From Limnephilus marmoratus (Eukaryota > Arthropoda > Insecta > Trichoptera > Limnephilidae), in assembly GCA_917880885.1 (NCBI GenBank), contig OU862919.1:16200001-16264000 (forward strand): 64,000 bases of DNA, in the 5' to 3' direction. This document shows, piece after piece, positions 33,060 to 43,984 of this stretch; the first letter of the stretch is position 1; each line of letters begins with the position of its first letter. The position numbers were made by a program, and so were the translations under genes. The notes beneath the pieces were generated by a model. The model saw nothing but the letters and a program-made list of their open reading frames with translations. It was not told the origin of the DNA and ran no database searches.

Positions 33060-33326
33060 TTGTCTTAAACAAACTGTCAGATTTATAAAAACTTTGCGTT
33101 ATTTCCGCTTCGCAATTAAATCTCTATAAATGAAATATTTCTGAACATAGCCGAATACTAAAAACTGTTTTTGAAAGGTTATGAAATAAGCTTTCAAATT
33201 GTATTATTACAAATAAATATTAAAATTTTTGAATGCAAACATAAAAAAAAAATGTAAAAATGACTCACAGGATGTTTTATGTGAAAACGGTACTATAATC
33301 ACGGATTATGTAAAAAAAAACACTGA
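33060..33326 (+). repeat. Repeat R17/R33, left part of the interrupted copy
   Basis: Homologous to 17255-17500 (CTCTATAAATGAAATATTTC, GAAAACGGTACTATAATCAC). It continues after the inserted element at 35183. Confidence 0.75.
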
Positions 33327-34224
33327 GGTTATACTTGCACGAGAGTTTAAAAAAACGTCGCGTTAAAACTCGGCATTGGCGCTTTTATAATGTTCTCGAA
33401 ATGATTGTTCATACGAACGCTTAAAAATCACTCTTATTTCGTTTCTCGCTTCAGTAAGACGTGGAAATGGTTTCTGCAAAATTAATAACAATAGCGATTT
33501 GTGTTAGCGATGTGTCAGTTCAGCTGGAATGGGCTCATGTGATCCGCTCCTTTGCGGGAAGCGGTTCCTACTCCCACTCCTTTTTCAAATCGACTACTCC
33601 CAGAGAACCCGGCCCAGTCCCAGTACTCTCCGCATCCAAATAAATCCGGCGGTAATCCGGCGGTCCGAGCAACTCAACGCCGAAGCGCGAAAACCGCACT
33701 CGAATACAAGTCCCGGGTTCCTTTAAACCCAAGCGCCTTGTTCCAAGCTACGTGAATCGTGACACAATCCATTCATTCCGCCCACTCCCGGACTCGCGCG
33801 AACGCCGCGAACATACATTCCTGACTCACCCCGTGGCCGCCGGCTTGCTCCGCGATCCACGGTCCGGCGTCACTCACCATTCCACTCATGAGTCGCGGGT
33901 CTCGGTGAGTTCCCGACACTCCCCGCTACCCGCGGCCGGCCAACTATGACACTGCTGGGCGCTGGGCGTTCATTCGATCGCTGTTCGTTGATCGACACAC
34001 ACGTGCGTGACCGCTTCGGCTAGACACGGAATAGTTTTTAATTAGAGCGTCTTATCTGGTATCGTTAATCAACGGGTGACGTGCATTATAAAATAATAGT
34101 TTATAGTAAAGCATTACAGCTTATTAATTTACTTATTTAAATTCTCAATAAAAGACCGTGCAGTGTAGATACATTGAATGTACCTACATTGCACGGGTGA
34201 CGGGTCCTTGTTCTCGTACGGGTC

Positions 34225-34395
34225 TTGTCCGACTCCGGGGTTCTGAGTTCTCGTGTGGGTTCTACGAGTAGGTCCTGGTTCCGAGTTCTTTGAACCCGTG
34301 CGTCCCGTTTCGGTGCGCCGCAACAATACCCAGTGCCCAGTCCGCACCTAAGAACTCGGACCCGGGACCTGCTCCTAGAACTCGTGTACTTTTAA
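34225..34395. repeat. Inverted repeat inside the Harbinger-like element
   Basis: GTTCTACGAGTAGGTCC TGGTTCCGAGTTCTT is partly mirrored by AAGAACTCGGACCCGGGACC TGCTCCTAGAACTCGTG. Many short open frames here on both strands result from this symmetry. Confidence 0.55.
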
Positions 34396-34429
34396 AAGGA
34401 AGCAAGTCTCGGAGGCTTCCGGAAAAATG

Positions 34430-34661
34430 CAGAACTTACCCACCTCTAATTTGTGTTGCTAGAAGACGAAAAAGAAAACAAAAGGCATTCTGGGTTCATC
34501 CTCTGAATGAACTGAGGTACTTAAAAGGGCAGCTTGTGACGCTGTACGAAGAATTGAGGCAATACCCCGATAATTTTTTTAGTTATTTTCGAATGCCTAT
34601 TACAACATTTGACGAACTGTTGATAACACCCGTACAACGACTAGCTGTTACACTGAGGTAA
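34430..34661 (+). pseudogene. Harbinger transposase N-terminal fragment
   Basis: The frame reads RRRKRKQKAFWVHPLNELRY LKGQLVTLYEELRQYPDNFF, then SYFRMPITTFDELL. The basic RRR, the FW[VI]HP motif and the F.[NS][YF].RM....FDELL pattern are the usual start of HARBI1-type transposases. The catalytic DDE part is absent: only unrelated short frames follow. A GTAAAT after LR at 34661 could be an old splice donor. Confidence 0.7.
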
Positions 34662-35182
34662 ATAAAACAATAATAACAAAATTAGAAAACAATTTATATT
34701 TTTTAGAAACATAGGTACCTATTAAATTTAACAATCATCTGGAGATAAGTGAAATTCTTCGGGTGAACTTATATTGGTCAATGGGCTCTGAATAGTTAAG
34801 TTATTCGTCAGTTTTGGATGGATATGGGCAAATATTTGGATTGAAAGTGGTAAAAAAGCTATGTGCGAAGTGTGGCCTAGAACTTGGTGCAGTTGAATTC
34901 GCGGGGCGATATCAACGATTATCTAGAATCCTAATTTACTGGATTAACGGATGTAGATTGATGCACCGGCACTGTTTTACCGCTCGTGTGAATAATAATA
35001 CGAAGTTTCATATGATCTTTTCCCTTTAACGCCCAATGCCCAGCGCTCAAAATGCAACACTGCTCGATGAAAAAGCGTCGCGTTTTAAAAGCACTGACGT
35101 ATGAACATATACTTGGAAATGCATTTGTTCTATTTGAATGCTTTTTTAACGAACGTTAAAAAAGCTCCCGTGAGAATGAGGC

Positions 35183-35560
35183 CTTATTCTATCGTATAAA
35201 TGTATAATAAACAATTTTGTCACTTTTTTACCATTTCATACAAGAATATTTAATAAAAAATCAACAATGCCTAACGGCGCGTAGGCGATTTGGCGGGTGA
35301 AAACTGTTTCTACAAAATAAGTATTTTTTATATACTTCTAAGGAAATTTTTGAATACAGATGTGAAGCTCGATTTTATGGATCTTCTACGTTTTGTTTTA
35401 GGGTTGTCACTAGAACAATAATTTCTGTGGGAACACATGTGTTAGCTTGTAAGCAAGCTTATTGTACTTGACTGCTATTGTTTTATTGTCATGTAAACAA
35501 GCTTAGGGGTCGGAGTGATTAATTATTGTAAAAGACAACTATTTACATATTTTATTTTTA
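35183..35560 (+). repeat. Repeat R17/R33, right part
   Basis: Continues the homology with 17490-17830 (CGTATAAATGTATAATAAAC, ATTTAATAAAAAATCAACAA, TTATTGTACTTGACTGCT). Confidence 0.75.
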
Positions 35561-35640
35561 ACAGTTCACAAAATAAGTTATTAAGCTCTTAGTTTGGATT
35601 ATTTAAATAATTTATGCATGTTTCCTAACCTTCAAACTTA

Positions 35641-36030
35641 GAGCTCGTTCACATTGAGCATATAAATATAAAAGATCATAGCACGCCACATATCGCTCTC
35701 CATACAATCCCTTCAGACCGTTTCCATCAACCATAGACAATGCACATCTTACGCCGTAACCGCTCCTGAGGCGATATGCCAACAGTTAAGCGCCCCCCAC
35801 TCCGACGAAAACAGGAGAGGGGGTCATTTTAATTACGGAGCTGCCTAGACCGGTGGGTGACAGATGTCAAGTTCATAGATTCAGTACAAAAAATGCGCAC
35901 TCCGTTGTCGCTCGCTAATTCAACTAACCCCCTCTCCTACCACAGGAAGAAATATTTTATCTGCGCCGTGTGAATGGCACGAAACATAAGCGCTTGCGGT
36001 TCAACAGATACCTGCTCGCGGTTATATTAG
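35641..36030. mobile_element. MITE family 3, copy 2 (inverted relative to copy 1)
   Basis: GATCATAGCACGCCACATAT, GGAGAGGGGGTCATTTTAAT TACGGAGCT and CAAGCG-like GCGCTTGCGGTT match the reverse complement of 19107-19500. Confidence 0.7.
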
Positions 36031-37282
36031 ATGTCTGAACGTAACTTTAACCTATATTAAATGTAATATCAAGTGTCGAATCAGTGGTCGAATCTGTCAA
36101 AACCCATTAAATTTTGAACTAAAAAAGGTAACTTTAATGCATCTTTACCAACTCCGCTAACATAAATATGTAGTTGTTTCTTGTAACAAAGGGTTATTTA
36201 AAAAAAAAAATTGTATTAAGCGTGTCCCAACGACTTCAGCGAAATATTTTTCTATCATATTTTCCTTTTTTTTTCAATCTTTGACCTGTGGTATGAAAAA
36301 GTCGCCGGTCATCACTTTCTTCGTTGATGAAATTGTCAAAAAATATAGATTAAGAAAGATGGTTCACAACGGAAAAAATTATCTTTCTGACCGATGACAC
36401 CTCCTCTATAATTCTTTCATTCGATGTCACTCTTATCTGTGACCTATATTTTTTTTATCTCGGACCATTTCTATTCTTTCTCTGTGTGAAAAAACTCCTA
36501 CCGACTTTATCTCAGCTATTTTTAACATAATAAATTACACAAACACATATGTGCTAAAAATGAGTTTTAGTTTTTGTTATCAATTACTCCATAGGTACTC
36601 ACAACGTTATGTAGCAATCTCAGTACATTAGGTATGTTACTTTTTAAAAATAAAATGCTAATAACTGGTTTCAGTCTGGTGCATCAATAACTTTGTTATG
36701 ATGATCTATTTGTAAAATTATTGTCAACATTGTTTTTGTTATCTCATAAACTTACGAAACAATTTATCCAAGTTGCACATTTGAATTCTGGTTTGTTAAT
36801 TTGTGTCATTTAACTTTCCAATGACCTTGTTTACAACTTTCATTTTTTGTATATGTGTTTTGCATAAATACTGGTAAACAAGCAACTATTTATGGCAATA
36901 TCTTGCTGGCAAATTACCGTATTTTCAGGCAAGATTGTCACATGTTATTGATTCTTGTCAACCGATATTACATCAATATTATCATGCCATATCTATTTCT
37001 TTCTCTCTCTGTTACATACTTACGTCTCTGCTCGCCATCTACCCTCTACCAAAACTGCTAAATTTCAAACACGATTAACCGAAGATTGCTCAACAAATAA
37101 GGCCGCCCTGCGGGAGTTGATTTTGATATTTTAAATTTATCATTATGTTTTTCAAATTCCTGGAAATTTATTGACCTATACATTCTGCAAAAAAATAAAT
37201 TTATCCATTGTGGCAGTCGATCACACACATACATATGTGACTGCCACACAGGTCTTGGCTTTCTAAATTACACAGGTGTATG
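36031..37282 (+). other. WDR24 intron, AT-rich, nothing recognised
   Basis: No bounded repeat or coding pattern. A short inverted repeat CACACATACATATGTG at 37210-37226, with GTGGCAGTC/GACTGCCAC around it, is the only structure noted. Confidence 0.5.
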
Positions 37283-38367
37283 CAGTGGCGGACTAAGAGG
37301 GGGGGCGGTGGGGGCGGCCCGCACCGGGCCCCTGGTCCTGGGGGGCCACCAACTGCCTCCATGTTTCTTTGATCACATCCTGAACAAGGCACCAGGACCC
37401 TGTAAAAAACAATTTTTGTCATTTTATTTGATTTTCTGAAAGATGCACTTGTTAAAAATGCTATCACCAAATGTTTTAAAGACATTCGAAAAATTGATGG
37501 AGATACGGCATTTTATGTGAAATCGTTTGAAACATGAATTATTTTTCGGAAAAATTTTTATGCGTTTTTCTCGAACAACGTTTACCACGTTTTTCAACCT
37601 GGTTGACAACGCATTAAACAAACTATACAACCGATTTGCATGCACCAATTCTTCAACTGTTCAAAAATCCAGTATCTGTGGCACCATGTAGGGGACTTTC
37701 GATATCTAAAAAAAATAAAAAAATTCGCTGGTCCGTAATTTTTTTTTCGATTTTTTTTGGAAATTTTCATCATTCATAAAAATAAAAAAATAGAAGGGGC
37801 CCTTCATAAAACAATCCCTACGTGGTGCCATAGTCAGGGCCAGATTAAACATGTCGGGGCCCCTAGGCAGTTGCCTACACTACCTTATGGATAATTCGGC
37901 CCTGGCAGTTTAAGATTTGGTGCATGGTGCATGCAAATCGTATGTATAGTTTTTCTAATATGTCGTCAACCAGGTTGAAAAATGTAGTTTCGTGAAAAAT
38001 GCGTTTGAAGTTTTGCTGAAGGATAATTCAACATACAAACTGTTTCAAACGGTTTCTTAAAAAATGCTGTATCTTCGTCAACTTTACGAATTTTCTTGAA
38101 ACATTTAGTGAGAGCATTATTAACAAATGCATCTTTTAGAAAATGAAATAAAAAAAAGACCAACAAATTTTTTTACAGTGTCCTGGTGCCTTAAAGCCTT
38201 GTTTAAGATTTGATCAATGGAACATGGAGGCGTTTGGAGACCCCCAGGACCAGAGGCCCATGTGAACTGAATAAAGATTGTAAAATTACATCAATTTCTT
38301 AAACTAGAGGGGGGGGCCTCATTCAGCTTTGCCGCCCCGGGCCTCTGAAGGGCTTAGTCCGTCACTG
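37283..38367. mobile_element. Large palindromic hAT-like element, 8-bp flank similarity
   Basis: The ends CAGTGGCGGACTAAGA and TCTTAGT-type GCTTAGTCCGTCACTG are inverted, with hAT-like CAGTG...CACTG termini. The flanks GGTGTATG and CATGTATG match in six of eight bases. The arms stay complementary almost to the centre near 37750 (GATTTTCTGAAAGATGCA, AACCTGGTTGAC, GCACCAT...), so the whole 1.1 kb is a fold-back without a transposase. Confidence 0.82.
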
Positions 38368-39200
38368 CATGTATGTCAGTTTAATAGTATAATAATTATT
38401 TTGCCATTCGGTTCCCAAGTTTTCACAAGTTTGGTGGCAGGAGATTGTTTTTTATTTTGTGAATTTTTCTTATGCATTATGACAATCTTAATGGGACATG
38501 GCTATACTATTGACAGTGAATGCCTTTCTCTTAATGGGCAAGACAATTGTTCGGCAATAGGCAATTATTTTTCTTGCTCATGTATCAGCACCTGGGGGCC
38601 TACTCTCTATTTTCCATAATGTCCGTATGGCAGGTTTAGCTACGTCACAAACGCGTATTAACCCTCCTCCTATCGTTCTAAAAACTTCCTCGGACTCCGG
38701 TGCCGTACACTCAGTAAATATTTATATGTTGTAATTGTTTAATCCAATACATAAATGTATTGCGGAGGAATACCTCAAATATGAACTCTATTTTTAGTAT
38801 ATTTACAGAGATATTTCAGTAATTATAGACCGTGTCTGCTTAGTTGACAGCATCCGCTAATGAAGGTTAAATCACAAATGTGCTGGTTTGTGAAACCTAA
38901 AGATAGGGAGTAGGCCCCCTGAAATGTCAAAAATATATACTCAATTCTATTTTCAAATAAATATATTTGATGTACAGTTTGGCAATTAAGTGTAGAAAAT
39001 AAATGATGGCGCTGCGATCGTTTTCTAGTTTTAAATGGCAACACCAAGATGGCTACAAAGCATATATGTTTAAAAAAAACACTTCTGGCAAAATGCATAT
39101 TTCATAGCGTATTTGTATTTTCAAAAAATTTGCACAAAAAACTGTAATTTAATAGAAGAAAAATAAAACAAAACAAGTTTTAAGTGGGCGTTTATTTCAA
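38368..39200 (+). other. WDR24 intron, no element delimited
   Basis: AT-rich with a few GC patches (38640-38700). The open frame of 91 codons on the minus strand near 38823-39098 has no recognisable domain. Confidence 0.4.
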
Positions 39201-39217
39201 TATAAAAACGTAGGTAC

Positions 39218-39659
39218 TTAAAAATTTAAGTCTGTTAATTCAACATCCGACATGTAATTATTGTCTTTGTCCTCGTGTGATTCTTCTTCTTCCGTATCTT
39301 CATCTTCATCTAAACGCAGTTCATCAATATCATCATATATAGTACTGCCTCGTGCATAATATTCTGTCTCAATTTTCATCACGTGTTTGCAACAATTTTT
39401 CCAATCATCAGCACTTACTTACATATTATTATTATTATGCCCATTTTCCGTTTTCGCTTTTCGCTCGAAAATGGGCATAAATCTTGTAATACTAATGAAA
39501 TTTATTAAACAAACTATACTACGTACCAGTCATTTCTGCAGTTCGTTTGTAAACATCTTCTAAATCAGACAGAATCTTCTTCGCATGACACTCGGCTAGG
39601 CAGCATTGAAAAACGCAGAATATAACCCCTCTTGCATCACTATGTAATGGTTTATTCAT
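39218..39659 (-). pseudogene. Two-exon remnant of a DDE_3/Tc1-like transposase gene, core deleted
   Basis: Minus strand: MNKPLHSDARGVIFCVFQCC then LAECHAKKILSDLEDVYKRT and AEMT (39659-39527) end at a GTACGT donor. A frame after a TAAG acceptor at 39417 reads SADDWKNCCKHVMKIETEYY, continues with an acidic tail (DEDEDTEEEES) and stops at 39220-39218. The LHS-[DE]-AR start and the W...C.H..K.E..Y end resemble lepidopteran DDE-type transposon proteins as I know them. The catalytic middle is missing. Splicing would join both parts in frame (about 110 residues). Confidence 0.5.
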
Positions 39660-39839
39660 TTTAATTAAATTCAGGCAAACAATGAATAAAAATATTATCA
39701 AATCAGCGATCTTCTACTCAGATTTAAGACAATAAATCAACCGTAAAATGCGATAACATGACAGCCATAGGAAACGTCATATAATTCGGTGCTGCCATAG
39801 TAATGAAAACGTATAGTTCCAATTTATTTAATTTCTACA

Positions 39840-40185
39840 CTTTCTTGCCAAACTATACTTACATGTATTTTTTTCATGTGACATCTCACAAGAGCATCTG
39901 TCTGTCTGTATAGTGTAAAGACAGGGAACCATGTCGCCGTCCGGTTGGACAGCATTGTGAGGTGGGTTGAGGTAGTGAAGGAAGATATATAATGCAGGTC
40001 TTGAAGATGTTGGATTACATGAAGGAGGAAAAACAGATGCCGGTAGCTCGTTCCACATACGAGCCGATTTACACAAAAACCTATTCTCATGAAGCCAACA
40101 TCAACTGTGAATGTGTGTTCCATTTGTGTTTGTCGGTTTTCACGTACATGCACCGGTGCATCGGGGATCAAATCAGCTAATTCCT
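39840..40185 (-). pseudogene. Jockey-like LINE tail, second fragment
   Basis: Minus strand: LIPDAPVHVRENRQTQMEHT then FTVDVGFMRIGFCVN, and in the neighbouring frame CKSARMWNELPASVFPPSCN. It has the same blocks as the LINE at 3135-3850 (HT-x-VD, then WNELP-x-SVFPPS). One frameshift lies near 40070. Confidence 0.8.
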
Positions 40186-40635
40186 TTAAGTGTTATTGCC
40201 CAGTTTATTAGGTATTTTAGAATACCTGCCCTATGAATTTTTATTTGTGTGAAGCAAATTGCCACTTATTTGCGTTATAATTTAACACATCATTTTTTTA
40301 AAACTACTCTGTAGATAAAACATTTGGTATTAATCGGTCAATTAATTAATTCAGTCTTAATTATTATTAGATTCTTTATTTAGTAATAATATTTTATGAT
40401 ATTTATACATAAAAGTTTATTATTATAACTTTTAATTACATTCTCTCTTGTTCAATGTGGTTCCTAAAATTCTTCTTGAATTTACCAATTTGGTACAAAC
40501 TTTATGTTTTCCGGCAGCGCATTATTATATACCCGCGATTTATGCGTCATATGGATTTGCTCTCCGAAACGCGCTACGAAAGTCTCCAAGGAGGAATGGG
40601 ACCCTTACAGTAACAGCTTTTAAAATTATAAACTA
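40186..40635 (+). other. WDR24 intron, AT-rich
   Basis: Nothing recognised before the inverted repeat starting at 40643. Confidence 0.5.
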
Positions 40636-40642
40636 TACAACG

Positions 40643-41924
40643 TGTCCGGAAACTCGTAGTACAAGCGGGAAACTGGTGAATCTACATCACATAGAGCAGT
40701 GTTTTTCAACCTGTGGGTCGCCTCTACAAGGGGGTCGCAGGGGGTCCAAAGTAAAATATAGTAAATCCGAATTTTAAATAGTTGTCGTCATACAGGCGTT
40801 TTTTCTTTGGTTTCGTTTCAGTACTTTCACTACAACTAGAAGTTGACGGTTGTGTTGATCTTTTTATAAATTTATCCATTTTTTATTATCACTACAAGTC
40901 ACTTAAATAAATTCAAATACGTGAGTTCAACACAAAACAAACGCGCGCATATGACACCGAATCGCCGATTGACAGGGTCACGTTATTCCCGCCGTCCGAC
41001 GTCCGTCATAGCCCGCATCGCCCTGTACCCCTGTACCCTTCGACAACCCCGCAACGCTCATTGTGTCTCGCTCTTTAACTCAACCACATTCGCCCGCACG
41101 GCGCGGCCTCGCTCGCCTCAATCTTGAGTCGGCATCGGCCCGGCCTGTACGTTGTATGAATGGGCTATAGCTCTACCTACTATTCCTTGGAGACGTTTGG
41201 CGAATTAGTTTGACAGCAATTTCCCTGACATGTCCAAAAATTTTGCGGTCTGTCAGAGAAATTGTCAGGAATTTTTAAAAATATTAAAAAAAAAATATAG
41301 AATTTTGTGGCAACGGAATTCACAGGATTACGGATTTCCTGGCAGAATCAAATAGAATGCCAAAACATGATTATACAGGCGAAATTGCCCTGAAAAATTC
41401 ACAACCTGAAATTCTCTAGCCACCCTCCTGTTGGTGTACACTGGGTGTCATTCTTTTTTCATTTCATTCAATTTGTGATTCCTGAATTTCTCTAGCCACC
41501 CCCCCAGGCAGGCGAAGGGTAGGGGGTCGAGAAATATTTTTTTACATAATAAGGGGGTCGTGCCATGAAAAAGGTTGAAAAACGCTGACATAGAGAACCC
41601 AAAAAGCTTATTTTTTTCGATATGAGCATTTCGATTTTAATATTATTTTTTTTCTATTTTTCCATTTTTTCGGCAACTAAAGGGTTAAAAAAATTTTTGA
41701 AACCGGTTTGCCCTTCGATGCATTTTATAAGACATTACACAGCTGAAATCAACCTCCTAGTAAAAATTTTTTTCAATTTTACCAAAAAAATTCCAACTTT
41801 GGACCCAATTTACTCGAAAACGAAAGCTCAAATCAAAAAAGTTATATCACAAATCGACTCCGAATGTGATGTAGATTTACCAGTTTCCCGCTTGTACTAC
41901 GAGTTTCCGGACACCGTGTATTAT
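40643..41924. mobile_element. DNA element with GTGTCCGGAAACTCGTAGTA ends, host of a hAT insertion
   Basis: GTGTCCGGAAACTCGTAGTA CAAGCGGGAAACTGGT at the left is repeated in reverse complement at 41888-41924, and ATCTACATCACAT also has a partner (GATGTAGAT). The element is interrupted at 40697-41587 by the hAT element. The right part holds a T-rich open frame without any domain. Confidence 0.75.
40697..41587. mobile_element. Non-autonomous hAT element with perfect 8-bp duplication
   Basis: The ends CAGTGTTTTTCAACCTGTGG and GGTTGAAAAACGCTG are typical of the hAT group. ACATAGAG is perfectly duplicated at 40689-40696 and 41588-41595. The interior has a GC-rich patch (40920-41160) and no transposase. 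Confidence 0.95.
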
Positions 41925-41978
41925 ATACCTAATGGAATGCTATAATTCGGTTCGGTTCCATGCCAACTCAAAATGAAA

Positions 41979-42132
41979 CCAACTCAGAAACACCTCAGAA
42001 AGGTCATTAAAAGCTATGAAAAAATAATTTTAAAATAGCTGGTAACCCTAACCTAACTTAACCTATTTAACCAATTTTTTAATATTTTTTATCATCACTC
42101 TTAATGACCTTTCTGAGGTGCTTCTGAGTTGG
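41979..42132. mobile_element. MITE family 4, copy 2
   Basis: CCAACTCAGAAACACCTCAG AAAGGTCATT and its inverted partner AATGACCTTTCTGAGGTGCT TCTGAGTTGG, with a 90-bp AT-rich centre. It lies directly upstream of a LINE fragment. Confidence 0.85.
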
Positions 42133-42480
42133 CCGTCACCAAATTGTTCATTCCGAACAACTACCTCCAGAGTCGTCACCACGACTTGCTCTGTATTCCA
42201 CATGGCAGAATGAACGTTCTGGCCCAGCATAGCATGACAAGAGGTATGGTGCTGCTGAATGATACCTCTAGGTCTCTTGACATTTTCAATATTGGCCTTG
42301 AAGTTTCGAGAGCCATTTTAGGCAAGAACTCTAAAATATCTATTGTAAAAATTTTCATATAAAGTTATGAATTTGTCATGTGTATTGTAATAGGATTACA
42401 TCAAACTGTAACGCACATAAAAAAAATGAATAAAAAAAAATAATAATAAAAAATATATGTAAAAATGAAACAATACAACT
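42133..42480 (+). pseudogene. LINE C-terminal fragment
   Basis: LFIPNNYLQSRHHDLLCIPH then GRMNVLAQHSMTRGMVLLND and TSRSLDIFNIGLEVSRAIL aligns by eye with the tail of the LINE at 59304-60393 (NAYIRGRSHALFYAPKAR...LNDSALSIDIFNVTYREFSN). The A-rich tail at 42418-42480 fits a retroposed 3' end. Confidence 0.7.
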
Positions 42481-42512
42481 TTGTATAAACCACTTATATA
42501 ATGCGTAAATCC

Positions 42513-42544
42513 GACCGGTTTCGGAACAAACGTTCCTTCTTCAG
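42513..42544 (-). ncRNA. Hammerhead-like motif at the end of a Penelope-like element
   Basis: Minus strand: CTGAAGA, stem GGAAC-GTTT-GTTCC, GAAAC, CGGTC. The boxes CTGANGA and GAAA enclose a regular stem II, and GTC follows a short self-complementary CCGG. Some upstream and downstream bases (TCC/GGA) can form a short stem I. Hammerheads are known in Penelope-like elements, which supports the reading. Activity is not demonstrated. Confidence 0.5.
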
Positions 42545-42999
42545 GGAAAGCTTATACCAAAGATATTCAAATACAGAAGAGATATGCTATGGTGTCCGCG
42601 CAACTGTCGCCGGACTACGCGCTAATTAGCGTACTTTTCATACAAAAAGAATTTGTTCATTTCGTTGATTTTTTGAAAATGTGCATTAATATTGATTAAC
42701 AATATATTTTGAATAAGGAAAGAATTCGTTCATTTAGTTTAACGTTCGTTTGGTTTATTCGTTAATTATTTGTTCTTTTAGTTTATTTGTTAATTGGTAA
42801 ACAATATCGGCGACACCCGGAAGCGCAGACCCACATAGTAAATACAGCAGATAGCACATCTACTTATATTTCAATATCTTTGGCTTATACTAATTTGACA
42901 GTTTCGAACAATGTTTTATTATGGTAGGGGTGGAGCCGTTGCTAGTTATTAATGTAGATTGGGTGGGTAGGTATTAATGTAGAGTGGGTGGGTAGGGTA

Positions 43000-43303
43000 A
43001 CAAATCCATGATTGGGCTATAAGACAATATTTTTTGTTTGTTGATAATAGATTCATTATTTTTAAGGGATTTTTTAATTTCCGAGGCTTCTAAGTTATCC
43101 AAACGTTTTCCTTTATGATTAATATGAAGAATATTTATCCCTGTATTTTTTTCAAAACTATGGTTATTTTCAATGATATGGTTAGCGAACTCAGAAAAAT
43201 TATTATTATTAAGACACCTTAAATGTTCTTTGATTCTGATTTCAAAATTACGAGTTGTTTTTCCAATATAAAATGAGGGACAATCATTGCATTTAAGTTT
43301 ATA
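43000..43303 (-). pseudogene. GIY-YIG endonuclease domain of a Penelope-like element
   Basis: The minus-strand frame reads YKLKCNDCPSFYIGKTTRNF, then EIRIKEHLRCLNNNNFSEFA, then NHIIENNHSFEK and KGKRLDNLEASEIKKSLKNN. The YIGKT-x-R signature, R-x-x-EH and NH-x-x-x-x-NH-x-F are the Penelope-type endonuclease features. It lacks a start because the reading frame enters from the MITE insertion point and beyond. Confidence 0.75.
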
Positions 43304-43696
43304 CAGGGTGTCCGGGGGGTAAAGTGCATTAACTTCGGGAGGTGATTCTACATGATAGTGTAAGTAAAAAAGATAAATAACTTTTTTCGAAATTCCAACT
43401 TTTAGGGGTAGTTTTGTGGTAAAAACGTAAAATTTGACCGGCGTGCGAGGCCAGCTTTATTATTTTCCGCTGTTACGATACGGGCCAGTCACCACCATTT
43501 ATTGTTGCCACGATAGTGCCCGGCAGGCTCCCGGCAAGTAAGATCGTACCTCACACTAAGGATTTTTAGTAGGTAGATCTTTTTGTATGGGAAAAAAAAA
43601 AGTTGTAATTTCAAAAAAAGTTATTTATCTTTTTTACTCCTACCATCGTGTAGAATCACCTCCCGAAGTTAATGCACTTTACCCCCGGACACCCTG
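43304..43696. mobile_element. MITE family 5 (CAGGGTGTCCGGGGG ends)
   Basis: CAGGGTGTCCGGGGGGTAAA then GTGCATTAACTTCGGGAGGT is inverted at the right end, and TATA is duplicated on both sides. It splits the Penelope-like endonuclease frame. There is a poly-A run near 43592 and no transposase. Confidence 0.9.
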
Positions 43697-43984
43697 TATA
43701 TTAAGTTATATTGTTTCATTTTTCTATATGGATAACCTCAAAGTGATAGCTACATTAAAAAAAAAAATATTTAAAAAAAAATATATATATATGTATTTAA
43801 TTTCTTTGTGGAGTAAACTGTTTTGCATATTGGCTTTATTTTGCAGTATTTATGTAACAGATAGAGTCAATCAACTTTGCAACATATTATTGGTACGTAA
43901 AATGAATAGATGTTGAAAATTATGTGGCTTCAATTAAATATTTATCCAGTTATATATAATATCTTTCTTTTTATCTTTGTATTT

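Larger units (their letters stand above)
33327..35182 (+). mobile_element. PIF/Harbinger-like DNA transposon relic
   Basis: The left end GGTTATACTTGCACGAGAG and inverted right end GGCCTCATTCTCACGGGAGC are imperfect inverted repeats, followed by similar (T/A)TTTAA(A)AACG boxes. The right flank is TTA and the left flank TGA, fitting a decayed 3-bp TTA duplication. The uninterrupted paralogous repeat at 17466 shows the empty site. Inside, a frame at 34430-34661 resembles the N-terminal part of Harbinger transposase. The left third is GC-rich. Confidence 0.75.
42490..43760 (-). mobile_element. Penelope-like element, 3' part, interrupted by a MITE
   Basis: The minus strand contains a GIY-YIG endonuclease frame (43297 to about 43000), an AT-rich 3' region, and a hammerhead-like motif at 42513-42544 followed by TTTATACAAAGTTGTATTG. 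The part upstream of the MITE (43697-43760) continues the same element. A second copy of the terminal region is at 51445-51560. The reverse transcriptase is not in the window. Confidence 0.65.

Noticed and set aside
33450..34430. GC-rich open frames as host exons
   Set aside because: They lie inside the Harbinger-like element, overlap on both strands and are partly palindromic. No domain is seen.
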